Below are positions 1 to 7,205 of a DNA stretch of 64,000 nt, one piece after another. The position numbers and the translations under genes are program-made. Under the pieces are notes generated by a model that was not told the DNA's origin, ran no database searches, and worked only from the letters and a program-made list of their open reading frames with translations. Positions within the stretch are counted from its first letter, which is position 1. Each line of letters opens with the position of its first letter. Source of the DNA: Pedobacter sp. MC2016-15 (lineage in GTDB: Bacteria > Bacteroidota > Bacteroidia > Sphingobacteriales > Sphingobacteriaceae); NCBI RefSeq assembly GCF_026239695.1, contig NZ_JAPIVS010000002.1:248001-312000 (forward strand). Direction: 5' to 3'.

Positions 1-81
1 TATGTAGAGGCCATGGAGAGATATACAATGAAAACAAAATACTAATAGAGCAAATCCGACAATCATTGATATATTAGCGGC

Positions 82-648
82 ATGTCATCGCACCATATAG
101 TAAAAGAAAAACAGGAACCGGCTTTGTATATTCACAACCTGGGTAATTTTGATGAAGAGTATCTGGGACAGATCCTGGAATGGAGCCCTACACTAGTTGT
201 GAATGGGGCCATTTATGAAAAAGTGATCAGCCTTGGCCTGAAGGTAGACGTGGTTGTAAATGCTCCTGAGGATTATACAAGCCAGGAGAATACGAAATCT
301 ATTCTGGGCCCCGGCGACGAATACAATACTGTGCTGAATTACCTGATCTCAGAAAAGTATTCTGCCGTAAACATCATTGACGTAGAAAAGAAGATCTCAT
401 CACTGGATTATTATCTGCCGAAGATCAATATTGTTCTGTTCAGTGCTACTGAAAAGTCTTATGCCATCAAAACCGGGTTTAAGATATGGAAACCTGCAGG
501 AAGCCTATTTCTGATTGATGTAGTATCCTACTTTGAAGCCACGAACCTGATGCAAAAGGACGAGCGCGAATTTGAGGTGGTGAAAGACGGCTTTGTCGAG
601 TTTACTTTTACCACCACGGAATATGTGTTTTTAAGCGAACAGTTATGA
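82..648 (+). CDS. Degenerate thiamine pyrophosphokinase-like protein
   Basis: The 188-residue protein resembles, along its whole length, the Bacteroidota form of thiamine pyrophosphokinase: the N-terminal MSSHHIVKEKQEPAL block, the hydrophobic VVNGAI strand near residue 39, the FKIWKPAGSLFLIDV segment and the closing EFTFTTTEYVFLSE. That family makes TPP from thiamine and ATP. The catalytic positions do not match. Where true enzymes have a GDFD Mg-binding motif this one has NAPED (residues 60-64), and where they have DxDKTD it has GPGDEYNT (76-83). It is therefore probably inactive or altered in substrate. The family assignment is from memory of homologues. The start ATG at 82 is followed directly by the conserved N-terminus, and the next gene overlaps by ATGA. 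Confidence 0.6.
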   Translation: MSSHHIVKEKQEPALYIHNLGNFDEEYLGQILEWSPTLVVNGAIYEKVISLGLKVDVVVNAPEDYTSQENTKSILGPGDEYNTVLNYLISEKYSAVNIIDVEKKISSLDYYLPKINIVLFSATEKSYAIKTGFKIWKPAGSLFLIDVVSYFEATNLMQKDEREFEVVKDGFVEFTFTTTEYVFLSEQL

Positions 649-1142
649 TCAGTCTGAGAAAAGCAAAAGAGGCCGACCTGCATATTATCCAGTCTATTGG
701 AACAATCACCTATGGGCCTACCTATCTGGAGTTATTGGGGCAGGAGCAGCTGGATTATATGCTGGGCAAGTTTTATTCGATTGCCGCATTGAGGCAGCAG
801 CTGATAGAAGGGCATAACTTCATCATCGCTGAAACTGCCGGAAAGGACCTGGCTTTTGCATCCTGGTCGCGCGTTGATGAGGATGGCCATCTGGCGGTGA
901 AGCTGCATAAGTTGTATGTGCTGCCCGAAGCCCATGGTAAAGGACTTGGCAAGTTGCTGATCAACGAAGTGAGGGATAAAGCACTTGACCTGGGAGCAAA
1001 ATCGCTGATCTTAAATGTAAACCGATATAACAAAGCCCTGGAGTTTTATCAGCGGGCAGGGTTTAAAATCAAAGAAACCGTTGACATAGAGATTGGCAAC
1101 GGTTTCTTTATGAATGATTATATTCTGGAGTTAGCGCTGTAA
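645..1142 (+). CDS. GNAT family N-acetyltransferase
   Basis: A 165-residue single-domain GNAT protein expected to transfer an acetyl group from acetyl-CoA to an amine; the substrate cannot be read from sequence. The acetyl-CoA loop is visible as AHGKGLGKLL (residues about 96-105), followed by the typical NVNRYNKALEFYQRAGFK block that closes the GNAT fold. Its ATG overlaps the stop of the upstream TPK-like gene (ATGA), so the two are almost certainly co-translated. The 3' end meets the convergent M28 peptidase gene eight bases away, and both stop codons lie within a short hairpin (GTAAGC tgcg GCTTAC, 1139-1154). Confidence 0.88.
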   Translation: MISLRKAKEADLHIIQSIGTITYGPTYLELLGQEQLDYMLGKFYSIAALRQQLIEGHNFIIAETAGKDLAFASWSRVDEDGHLAVKLHKLYVLPEAHGKGLGKLLINEVRDKALDLGAKSLILNVNRYNKALEFYQRAGFKIKETVDIEIGNGFFMNDYILELAL

Positions 1143-1150
1143 GCTGCGGC

Positions 1151-2464
1151 TTACTTCACCAGTTTTGGAATCCTTACCGGGGTATCTGTTCCTTTGACAA
1201 TGCTTCTTGCGCTCAGTGCGATCGCTCGTATTGTAGATAAGATGTTTTCTGTATCCAGAGAACTGTATTCGTCTTTCACGCTATGGTATAATTTGTCAGT
1301 GTCTATCTGATCAGTACTGATCGTATGGGCCGGAACACCTAATGCTGCCAGTGTGGCATTGTCGCTTCTGTAAAACAGATTCTGCTCGGTGTAAGGGTCC
1401 GGATGAAAAGTAAATGATGTTCCTGCAAGGTTCTTTTGCAGGATCTTCCCGAAATCAGACTTCTCATAACCTGTAATGAAGGCCGCATTTTTACCAAACT
1501 TGCTTTCTTTTCCGATCATCTCAATGTTAAACATGGCTACCACCTCATCAGGGTTTAGCTGTTCAGAGAAATATTTTGCACCATAACCGCCAATTTCTTC
1601 AGCTGTAAAAGCTACAAAGATCAGTGTACGTTCATTGTTATTTTGCTTTTTGTAATATTTGGCCAAAGCGATCATCGCTGTAGTACCGGAAGCATCATCA
1701 TCGGCACCATTGGCAATACTGTCCTGATCTACTGCCTTGATGATCCCCAGGTGGTCATAGTGGCCAGAGAAAATCACATATTCCTTGCTCTTTGACTTGC
1801 CTGGGATCATTCCTGCCACATTAAATAGCGGGAGTTTTTCAACGTTGTATAGGAGTGAAACATTAAACTCTTTAATTGCTGTTTCTGGTGCCAGTACTAA
1901 CACTGAGGCAGATGGGTTGGCTTGCTTCAAGTCTTTTTCATCCAGCGCAGCACCTTTGGCAAAATAAGATTTCATCAGGTTAAAGTCGGCCGCAAACTTT
2001 TGGTCTACCAGTACCAGTTGACGTTTTTTGCTGTTCAATATCGCACGCAGCTGTGCTTTAAAAAGTTTGCTGGTATCCATTTTAACCCATCCATCACTGT
2101 TCGACTGGTTAAAGGCGATACTTTCTGAGGTATTTCCGAGTACAAGCACGTTTGCTGGCTCAACAGCTTTTCCGTCTATGGAGATATCAGTGTTTTTTGG
2201 ACTCAGCTGATATTTATAAAACGTTTGCCGGTATGACGTTGCACCTGTAAGTGGTTGCAGACCAATTTTTTTAAATTCTGAGGATATAAATGTGGCTGCC
2301 TTGTCAATTCCCGGAGTAAATGTTCCGCGGCCCTGCATATCGTCACTACTGAGAGTTTTGATCAGGTTGTCTACGTAGTCTTTGGTAATAATTTTGTCGA
2401 TGTTCTGGGCATTTGCCGTTCCTGCGATGAAGAGCAGGATCAATGGGTAATAAAACCGTTTCAT
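1151..2464 (-). CDS. Secreted M28 family zinc aminopeptidase
   Basis: A 437-residue exported peptidase. Residues 1-19 form a signal peptide ending TANAQ. The M28 co-catalytic zinc motifs appear in order: SGHYDHLG (His, Asp; about 230-240), NGADDDASGTT (bridging Asp, about 250), FTAEEIGG (Glu-Glu, about 286), and a late histidine in LYHSVKDEYSSLD. An insert between signal peptide and catalytic core probably corresponds to a PA-like or lid region. The product should remove N-terminal residues from peptides in the periplasm or outside the cell. It starts 10 bases after the stop of the DUF4407 gene on the same strand, so the two probably share a transcript. Confidence 0.9.
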   Translation of the reverse strand: MKRFYYPLILLFIAGTANAQNIDKIITKDYVDNLIKTLSSDDMQGRGTFTPGIDKAATFISSEFKKIGLQPLTGATSYRQTFYKYQLSPKNTDISIDGKAVEPANVLVLGNTSESIAFNQSNSDGWVKMDTSKLFKAQLRAILNSKKRQLVLVDQKFAADFNLMKSYFAKGAALDEKDLKQANPSASVLVLAPETAIKEFNVSLLYNVEKLPLFNVAGMIPGKSKSKEYVIFSGHYDHLGIIKAVDQDSIANGADDDASGTTAMIALAKYYKKQNNNERTLIFVAFTAEEIGGYGAKYFSEQLNPDEVVAMFNIEMIGKESKFGKNAAFITGYEKSDFGKILQKNLAGTSFTFHPDPYTEQNLFYRSDNATLAALGVPAHTISTDQIDTDKLYHSVKDEYSSLDTENILSTIRAIALSARSIVKGTDTPVRIPKLVK

Positions 2465-2474
2465 TCTATAGTTT

Positions 2475-3557
2475 TTAGTTAGTCAAATTTCTTTTCTGCC
2501 TGTCAGTTTCTGCAGACACGCGCGTGTCGTGAACCCCGTCAGTTACCTCAATTTCATAATCCCTGTCTTTCACTGAGGTATGGTTCTGGCTGTTTTCCAG
2601 GTTTTCTACCGACCTGTCATAAGGGCCCCTGGAGCTCATCATCTTTACAAATACCGGCAGGCACTCAAAGAAAATGAACAGGAGGCCGATGAAAGTAACA
2701 GCCAGCGCTGTGGTATTGTCGCGTGTGCCATTGGTATTGAAGCTGAGTTGTCCCAGCGCCCAGTTGCGGTCGGCAAAACCTGCGATGTTTGCCAGGCTGT
2801 CCAGCTCTTTTCCGGTATACAATCTTTCCGAAAGCAAGCCATCAAACTGTTTCCTGCCGGCAACAAAGTTTTCCATGCGACTGACATCAGCATTGACCGA
2901 GTCGAGGTTTCTTTCCCTCTGCTTCAGCTCCTCTTCCTTTCTTTTTGCATAAGGGCCGTAACCCATCACGCCGGATGTTTCGTCGGTTTTGGTACCAAAA
3001 ACTTCAAAGTTCAGCTTCTGACGGTCTGATTTGATGCCGCTGGCGAGCGAGTCGCGCTGTGCTTTGGATTCATTAAGTTTGGCAAGCTCGATGGTATATT
3101 TATTGGTAAAAGCTTTATTGAGCGTATCAATTTTTGAGCGCTGGTTGTTCAGGTAACTCACCTTAAGGCGCTCCCTGATTTCTTTATCAAAGATCTTGAG
3201 CTCCAGCGGACGGGAGATGACCATGCCGATCATGATGGCCAGCAGAATTCGAGGTGTTGCCTGGGCGATCTGTTTTCCTGAGGACGAGTTTTTATTGATA
3301 CTGGCCACGATATACCTGTCCATATTAAAAATGGCGAGACCCCACAGCAAGCCGAAGAATATGGAGAATAAAACGGCTGCGGTATCGCCTTTGAAAACGA
3401 AATACATGGCATATCCTCCGGAAAGGGCGGCAAAGACGCCGGTAAAAAATATTGTGGCTCCAATACCTACATACTTGTTATGTTCGGTAGGGTGCTTTTC
3501 TAAGGTAGGCTGATGTACGCCGGAACAAAACCAGAAAAAGCGGGTGAGTGCATCCAT
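2475..3557 (-). CDS. DUF4407 domain membrane protein
   Basis: A 360-residue integral membrane protein matching the DUF4407 family from its N-terminal pattern (RFFWFCSGVH, then two hydrophobic segments around residues 30-80). A third segment (ILLAIMIGMVISRPLEL, about 100-125) precedes a long charged, coiled-coil-like region rich in Lys, Glu and Arg (about 125-250). A last segment (FIGLLFIFFECLPVFVKMM, about 285-310) is followed by a polar tail. This gives a membrane anchor with a large exposed helical domain. The biochemical role of the family is unknown. A TAnnTTTG promoter lies only seven bases upstream of the ATG, so the transcript is nearly leaderless. It is the first gene of a two-gene unit with the M28 peptidase. 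Confidence 0.85.
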   Translation of the reverse strand: MDALTRFFWFCSGVHQPTLEKHPTEHNKYVGIGATIFFTGVFAALSGGYAMYFVFKGDTAAVLFSIFFGLLWGLAIFNMDRYIVASINKNSSSGKQIAQATPRILLAIMIGMVISRPLELKIFDKEIRERLKVSYLNNQRSKIDTLNKAFTNKYTIELAKLNESKAQRDSLASGIKSDRQKLNFEVFGTKTDETSGVMGYGPYAKRKEEELKQRERNLDSVNADVSRMENFVAGRKQFDGLLSERLYTGKELDSLANIAGFADRNWALGQLSFNTNGTRDNTTALAVTFIGLLFIFFECLPVFVKMMSSRGPYDRSVENLENSQNHTSVKDRDYEIEVTDGVHDTRVSAETDRQKRNLTN

Positions 3558-3564
3558 AATAAAA

Positions 3565-3572
3565 CAAAGTTA
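3565..3572 (-). promoter_or_regulatory. Bacteroidota -7 promoter element for DUF4407 gene
   Basis: TAACTTTG on the minus strand matches TAnnTTTG. Its distal G is only seven bases from the ATG at 3557, which predicts a transcript starting about four bases before the start codon. Confidence 0.55.
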
Positions 3573-3648
3573 AGAAAGAATACTATTAAACGCCCGGTCT
3601 GCCAAGTTGTTACAGGGTGGCGGGTCAACAATAAATTTTAACCTGTGC

Positions 3649-3682
3649 TTGTCATTTAATTTATTGATAAACTTTATATTTG
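3649..3682 (+). promoter_or_regulatory. Promoter of rhodanese gene
   Basis: TATATTTG at 3675-3682 fits the -7 consensus TAnnTTTG, with TTG at 3649-3651 lying 23 bases upstream as a possible -33 element. The rhodanese ATG follows 38 bases downstream. Confidence 0.5.
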
Positions 3683-3720
3683 ACAACCGTGGGATACACA
3701 AACCCATTAAAGCTACGATT

Positions 3721-4035
3721 ATGAAAGAAGTTACCGTACAAGAACTAAAAGAAAAAATAGACAACAAGGAAGATTTTCAACTGATTGATGTAAGAGAAAC
3801 TTTCGAATATGAAACTTCGAACCTTGAGGGAGAAAACATTCCCCTGGGCGGGCTGCTGATTGAGATCGACAAAATTTCAAAAGATAAACCTGTAATTATG
3901 CAATGCAGAAGCGGACAGCGCAGTGCTGCTGCGGTAATGCAGTTAGAGCAACGCGGGTTTGATAATGTTTATAATTTAAAAGGCGGAATCCTTGCATGGA
4001 GACAGGAATTTGATCCAAGCATGCCTGTTTACTAG
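3721..4035 (+). CDS. Single-domain rhodanese-like protein
   Basis: A 104-residue single rhodanese domain. The active-site loop is CRSGQRS with Cys62 as the predicted sulfur-carrying residue. The fold-defining LIDVRETFEYE (residues 21-31) and NLKGGILAWRQE (85-96) flank it. Such proteins move sulfane sulfur or detoxify thiol oxidants in the cytoplasm; the partner is not evident. I chose the ATG at 3721 over an upstream in-frame start at 3607, because the extra N-terminal residues have no family counterpart and would lie across the promoter. A small membrane protein gene follows two bases after the stop and is probably co-transcribed. Confidence 0.9.
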   Translation: MKEVTVQELKEKIDNKEDFQLIDVRETFEYETSNLEGENIPLGGLLIEIDKISKDKPVIMQCRSGQRSAAAVMQLEQRGFDNVYNLKGGILAWRQEFDPSMPVY

Positions 4036-4037
4036 AA

Positions 4038-4265
4038 ATGAAGAAGAACATTGCATTAAACGTATTTTATACGCTGGGAATTGTGGTATCTGTGATTGCA
4101 CTAAAATGGGCATACCAGGCACATAATTTTCCTGTTGTAGGTGTGCTGGTGGCGACGACGATATTTTTCCTGTACCTGAAGATCAAGATTGTAAAAGATG
4201 TGAGATCATCCATTCAGGAAAAAGAAAAGAGCATCAACGACGCTGCTAAAGACCAAACAAATTAG
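4038..4265 (+). CDS. Small two-helix membrane protein (possibly DUF6358)
   Basis: A 75-residue protein with two hydrophobic stretches (about residues 5-23 and 31-50) and a charged, helical C-terminus (KIKIVKDVRSSIQEKEKS). It begins two bases after the rhodanese gene. No catalytic motif is visible. It resembles short two-helix proteins of Sphingobacteriaceae that I associate with DUF6358, but only from memory. The last 20 bases overlap the 3' end of the convergent dipeptide epimerase gene. Confidence 0.7.
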   Translation: MKKNIALNVFYTLGIVVSVIALKWAYQAHNFPVVGVLVATTIFFLYLKIKIVKDVRSSIQEKEKSINDAAKDQTN

Positions 4266-5280
4266 CCGGAAGACCTTTCAGACCCAAACCTGGAAGGTCT
4301 TCCAGTTTATACCTGCCGTTGACGATCTCTGGTGTTTCAAAGGGGTTGTTCTTTGTGAGGAAAGGACCGTCGAGGTCGGCCCAATTACACAAAGGGGCCA
4401 GAGCAATTCCTGCCTGTGTGGCAATAGAGGTTTCACTCATACATCCTATCAGCACTTTCATGCCATAAGATTTAGCTTTGAGAATCATCTGATGGGCTTC
4501 GAACATACCTCCGCTTTTCATCAGTTTCACATTGATCCCGTGATAGGCGCCTCTGAGTCCGTCGATATCCGCCAGTCGCTGTGCGGCCTCGTCTGCAAGG
4601 ATAGGGATGGGGCTGCGCCCGGTTAACCAGGCATTTCCTTCAAGATCATGTTTGTCCATCGGCTGTTCAATAAGCACTACACCCTGATCGTGCAGCCAGT
4701 AGATCAGCTCAATCGCTTTCCTGCGGTCTGTCCAGCCCTGATTGGCATCCACATAGAGCGGCAGGCTGCTCAGGCTCCTGATGGTTTGAATCAGCGCCCG
4801 GTCGTCATCAGAACCAAGTTTTATCTTCAGCACTTTGAAGCCTTCGGCATCGGCCACCTTTTCTTTAATGATTTCCGGTTTATCGATCCCTATCGTGTAG
4901 GAGGTAAGTGGCATCTTTGCAGGATCGGCGCCGTAGATTTCATAGCAGGGTTTCCCAAGAATCTTTCCATTGATATCGTTGATCGCAATTTCTATTGCTG
5001 CTTTTATCGCGGGATGACCTTTTTCCAGGCTATCCAGGTAATTGATGATCTCCTGGAAATCAAAGGGAAAGGAAAAACGATTCCAGTCGACCCTCTGCAG
5101 AAAGCTTTCCGCAGAAGCATAACTTTCGCCCAGATAAGGCACCATTGAAGCTTCCCCATACCCATCCGTATTTTCGTATGTAAGCTTTAGCAAGAGCAGT
5201 GGCGTACTTGTTCTGGAGAAACGGGAGATGGCAAAAGGGTGTTTGAGCTCGAGGTTATACGCGATGTGGGATGCCTGCAT
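4246..5280 (-). CDS. Dipeptide epimerase (enolase superfamily)
   Basis: A 344-residue enolase-superfamily enzyme of the L-Ala-D/L-Glu epimerase type, which racemises dipeptides, often from peptidoglycan turnover. The barrel catalytic groups are visible: KIK with two acid/base lysines (152-154), metal ligands Asp178 (DANQGW), Glu205 (EQPM) and Asp230 (ADEA), and the opposing lysine in VKLMKSGG (about 252). The capping domain is residues 1-120. Substrate specificity within the group cannot be fixed from sequence alone. It is monocistronic. Its 3' end overlaps the convergent small membrane protein gene, and a long hairpin lies upstream at 5370-5428. Confidence 0.88.
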   Translation of the reverse strand: MQASHIAYNLELKHPFAISRFSRTSTPLLLLKLTYENTDGYGEASMVPYLGESYASAESFLQRVDWNRFSFPFDFQEIINYLDSLEKGHPAIKAAIEIAINDINGKILGKPCYEIYGADPAKMPLTSYTIGIDKPEIIKEKVADAEGFKVLKIKLGSDDDRALIQTIRSLSSLPLYVDANQGWTDRRKAIELIYWLHDQGVVLIEQPMDKHDLEGNAWLTGRSPIPILADEAAQRLADIDGLRGAYHGINVKLMKSGGMFEAHQMILKAKSYGMKVLIGCMSETSIATQAGIALAPLCNWADLDGPFLTKNNPFETPEIVNGRYKLEDLPGLGLKGLPANLFGL

Positions 5281-5621
5281 ATTTAATTAAGTATCTGTGG
5301 TGTATTAAAATTGCTTAAATACGTGGTCTGCTCGTATTTGGTTCGTTATAAAAAGGCTGTAGATCCGGTATTGACAGGGTGTTGACAGGCTCAAATGGAC
5401 TTTTTGAGCCTGACAACACCCTGTCAATAGCCTGTGAAGCCTCTGTTAACAGCAAGGAATATACGATTAATAACAGTATAGTGACCGATGTAATGTATAC
5501 TTATACCTGAACTTAAATACTGCTTCATATTGATATGATCTGAGGTTGTATTGTCCCTTTTCTGTCACCTGTTCCTCCGGTTCAAGCTCAATATAAATAA
5601 TATTCCTAATATTGCGGCTAT
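5281..5621. other. 341-base intergenic region with a long hairpin
   Basis: This gap separates two divergent genes. It holds one striking element, the 26-bp-arm inverted repeat at 5370-5428. The rest is AT-rich with no open frame that resembles a protein. Just before the downstream gene there is TAATATTG, one base off the -7 consensus, within about ten bases of the ATG at 5622. Confidence 0.6.
5370..5428. repeat. Long near-perfect inverted repeat (hairpin)
   Basis: The left arm (5370-5395) and right arm (5403-5428) are complementary over 26 bases with one mismatch, around a 7-base loop (TGGACTT). The left arm itself contains TTGACAGG twice (at 5371 and 5382). There is no U-tract on either side, so it is not an ordinary terminator. 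It could be a REP-like element, a small structured RNA or a two-sided operator. Confidence 0.7.
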
Positions 5622-6590
5622 ATGGTCAGCTCACTCTATCAACCGTTTAAAAACTTTGATTTTAATTACCGCAACTGCTTTTTAAGTGGTAATACTTTCG
5701 ACACGCCTATCATACAGACAAATGTGCTGCCGGAATGGCTGCTGAAAATGGCTAATTACAGCGGTGACGAGCAGATACAGTTGCTGGATGAGACCATCAG
5801 AACCTACAACTCCCTGAAGGTTCCCGTGAATGAAGAAGTGCAGGCACATTTTATTGAGCCTCTGGAACAAAAAATTGCTGAAGCATTTGCCATTGGGTAT
5901 GAAGCTGTTTCCAGGCTGGAGGAGGGCGACCTGTTCAAATGGATGGGTAAATTTCTGTATAGCCTGATTTATATAGAGATGCATGCCGCCGTGGGGCAGC
6001 AGCAGCTGAGCAGTGATGGACTGAACATGTCGCAGGGACTGATGCACAAATTCGGGAACCTGCATACGATGTTGCAGGGGATTTACCAGAATGTGGAGTT
6101 TGAGGACTTTATACCATGGTCTATCGTTATTGTTCCAATGGAAAAGGAAGATGTTTCTTTCAGCTTCAGGGATGAGATCAACACCCTTACCTTTTCGCTG
6201 AAACTTAAGGATTTTGGTATCATCGCCTGCCTGCAGGACAATGGGACCAACAAAAAATACCACCAGCAGATTCTTGATCAGGTGGCTTCACAGCGTTTGA
6301 CGGAGCAGCAGTTTGAAGAGCTGAGCGCAAGGTTTTTTTATTCGGCCTATCTGTTTAACCGTTTACCGGAATATACGATTATGCCTGTAGAAGGATCGGT
6401 ATATATTGATGCTATGCCTCTGAGAGGCACCATGAACAAACCCCTGTTTGATGTATGGCAGCACAAAACCTATGCGCAGGTGCTGGAAAACTTCTGGAAA
6501 CCCTGGGGAAACCTGCTGATGGAGATCAGAAAAGATCCGAATAACCCCACCAGTTACTTCAATCCACCCTCTTTGCCGGAGACTGATTAA
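5622..6590 (+). CDS. Conserved hypothetical protein, 322 residues
   Basis: I do not recognise a named family. The protein is soluble-looking, with no signal peptide or membrane helix, and mixes helical stretches (about 45-130) with a central strand-rich part containing FSFRDEINTLTFSLKLKDFGIIACL (spanning roughly 180-205). The start at ATG 5622 is the first in frame and is preceded by a near-consensus -7 element. Its last four bases overlap the convergent rhomboid gene. Codon use looks like that of its neighbours, so there is no sign of recent transfer. No function is proposed. Confidence 0.75.
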   Translation: MVSSLYQPFKNFDFNYRNCFLSGNTFDTPIIQTNVLPEWLLKMANYSGDEQIQLLDETIRTYNSLKVPVNEEVQAHFIEPLEQKIAEAFAIGYEAVSRLEEGDLFKWMGKFLYSLIYIEMHAAVGQQQLSSDGLNMSQGLMHKFGNLHTMLQGIYQNVEFEDFIPWSIVIVPMEKEDVSFSFRDEINTLTFSLKLKDFGIIACLQDNGTNKKYHQQILDQVASQRLTEQQFEELSARFFYSAYLFNRLPEYTIMPVEGSVYIDAMPLRGTMNKPLFDVWQHKTYAQVLENFWKPWGNLLMEIRKDPNNPTSYFNPPSLPETD

Positions 6591-7204
6591 CCCTGGCCGG
6601 TAATAGCAGCAATAAAATGCGGCACTATGCCCGGCACCAGCAATATCGTGATGATGATACCTGTGATCGCACCAAAGAGATGGGCATCGTGGTTGATGTT
6701 ATCTCTTGAGCTTTTGGACATGTAATAACTGTACACCAGGTATAAGATGCCAAAAAGCGCCGCCCAGATCGGTATGGGCAGAGGGAAGATCATCAGTGTG
6801 CTCAAAGGATAAAACAGAATATAACTAAACAGCACTGCTGATATGGCTCCCGAAGCACCGAGGCTATGGTAGTGGAAGTCGTTTTTATGTTTGATGACCG
6901 AAGGGATATCACTCAGGATGAGACCTACAAAATACAGCACCCCGAAACGCAGACTGCCGATGGTAGATTCAAGGGTAAAGGCAAAAGCATAGAAGGTAAA
7001 CATGTTGAAAATCAAATGCATCCAGCTACCATGGATCAGTCCGCTTGTAATTAAGGTATAGACATTTTGTTTACGGTATACACTATAGGGGTGCAGCATA
7101 AACTTGCCATAAAGACCGTTATCGTTAAATGCATATATGCTGGTCACCAGTGTGAATATGAATATAATTGAGGCAACGGGGGTATTCTGAAGAAACTGTA
7201 TCAT
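6587..7204 (-). CDS. Rhomboid family intramembrane serine protease
   Basis: A 205-residue six-helix membrane protein with the full rhomboid signature. WMHLIFNMF carries the oxyanion-hole Asn67, GASG carries the nucleophile Ser118, and NHDAHLFGAITG carries the catalytic His175. It should cut transmembrane segments inside the inner membrane; substrates are unknown. The compact length matches the basic six-helix bacterial form without a cytoplasmic domain. It starts one base downstream of the stop-proximal end of the M14 gene's unit on the same strand, so it follows that gene's promoter only by read-through. It overlaps the convergent hypothetical gene by four bases. Confidence 0.9.
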   Translation of the reverse strand: MIQFLQNTPVASIIFIFTLVTSIYAFNDNGLYGKFMLHPYSVYRKQNVYTLITSGLIHGSWMHLIFNMFTFYAFAFTLESTIGSLRFGVLYFVGLILSDIPSVIKHKNDFHYHSLGASGAISAVLFSYILFYPLSTLMIFPLPIPIWAALFGILYLVYSYYMSKSSRDNINHDAHLFGAITGIIITILLVPGIVPHFIAAITGQG

Positions 7205-7205
7205 T

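Noticed and set aside
1..77. Possible 3' end of an upstream gene
   Set aside because: Two plus-strand frames stay open from the window edge (stops at 43-45 and 75-77), and 14 to 24 codons are too few to choose between them or name a product.
3607..3720. N-terminal extension of the rhodanese gene
   Set aside because: The extra residues have no family counterpart and overlap the TATATTTG promoter; the ATG at 3721 is the natural start.
4268..4303. Inverted repeat GGAAGACCTT/AAGGTCTTCC
   Set aside because: It lies in the epimerase C-terminal codons, where repeated Leu-Pro-Gly codons can give it, and no T-run follows.
5682..6263. Long open frame antisense to the 322-residue hypothetical gene
   Set aside because: No start context, no domain, and composition typical of the reverse of a coding region; similar antisense frames occur inside carB, the second GH51 gene and the epimerase.
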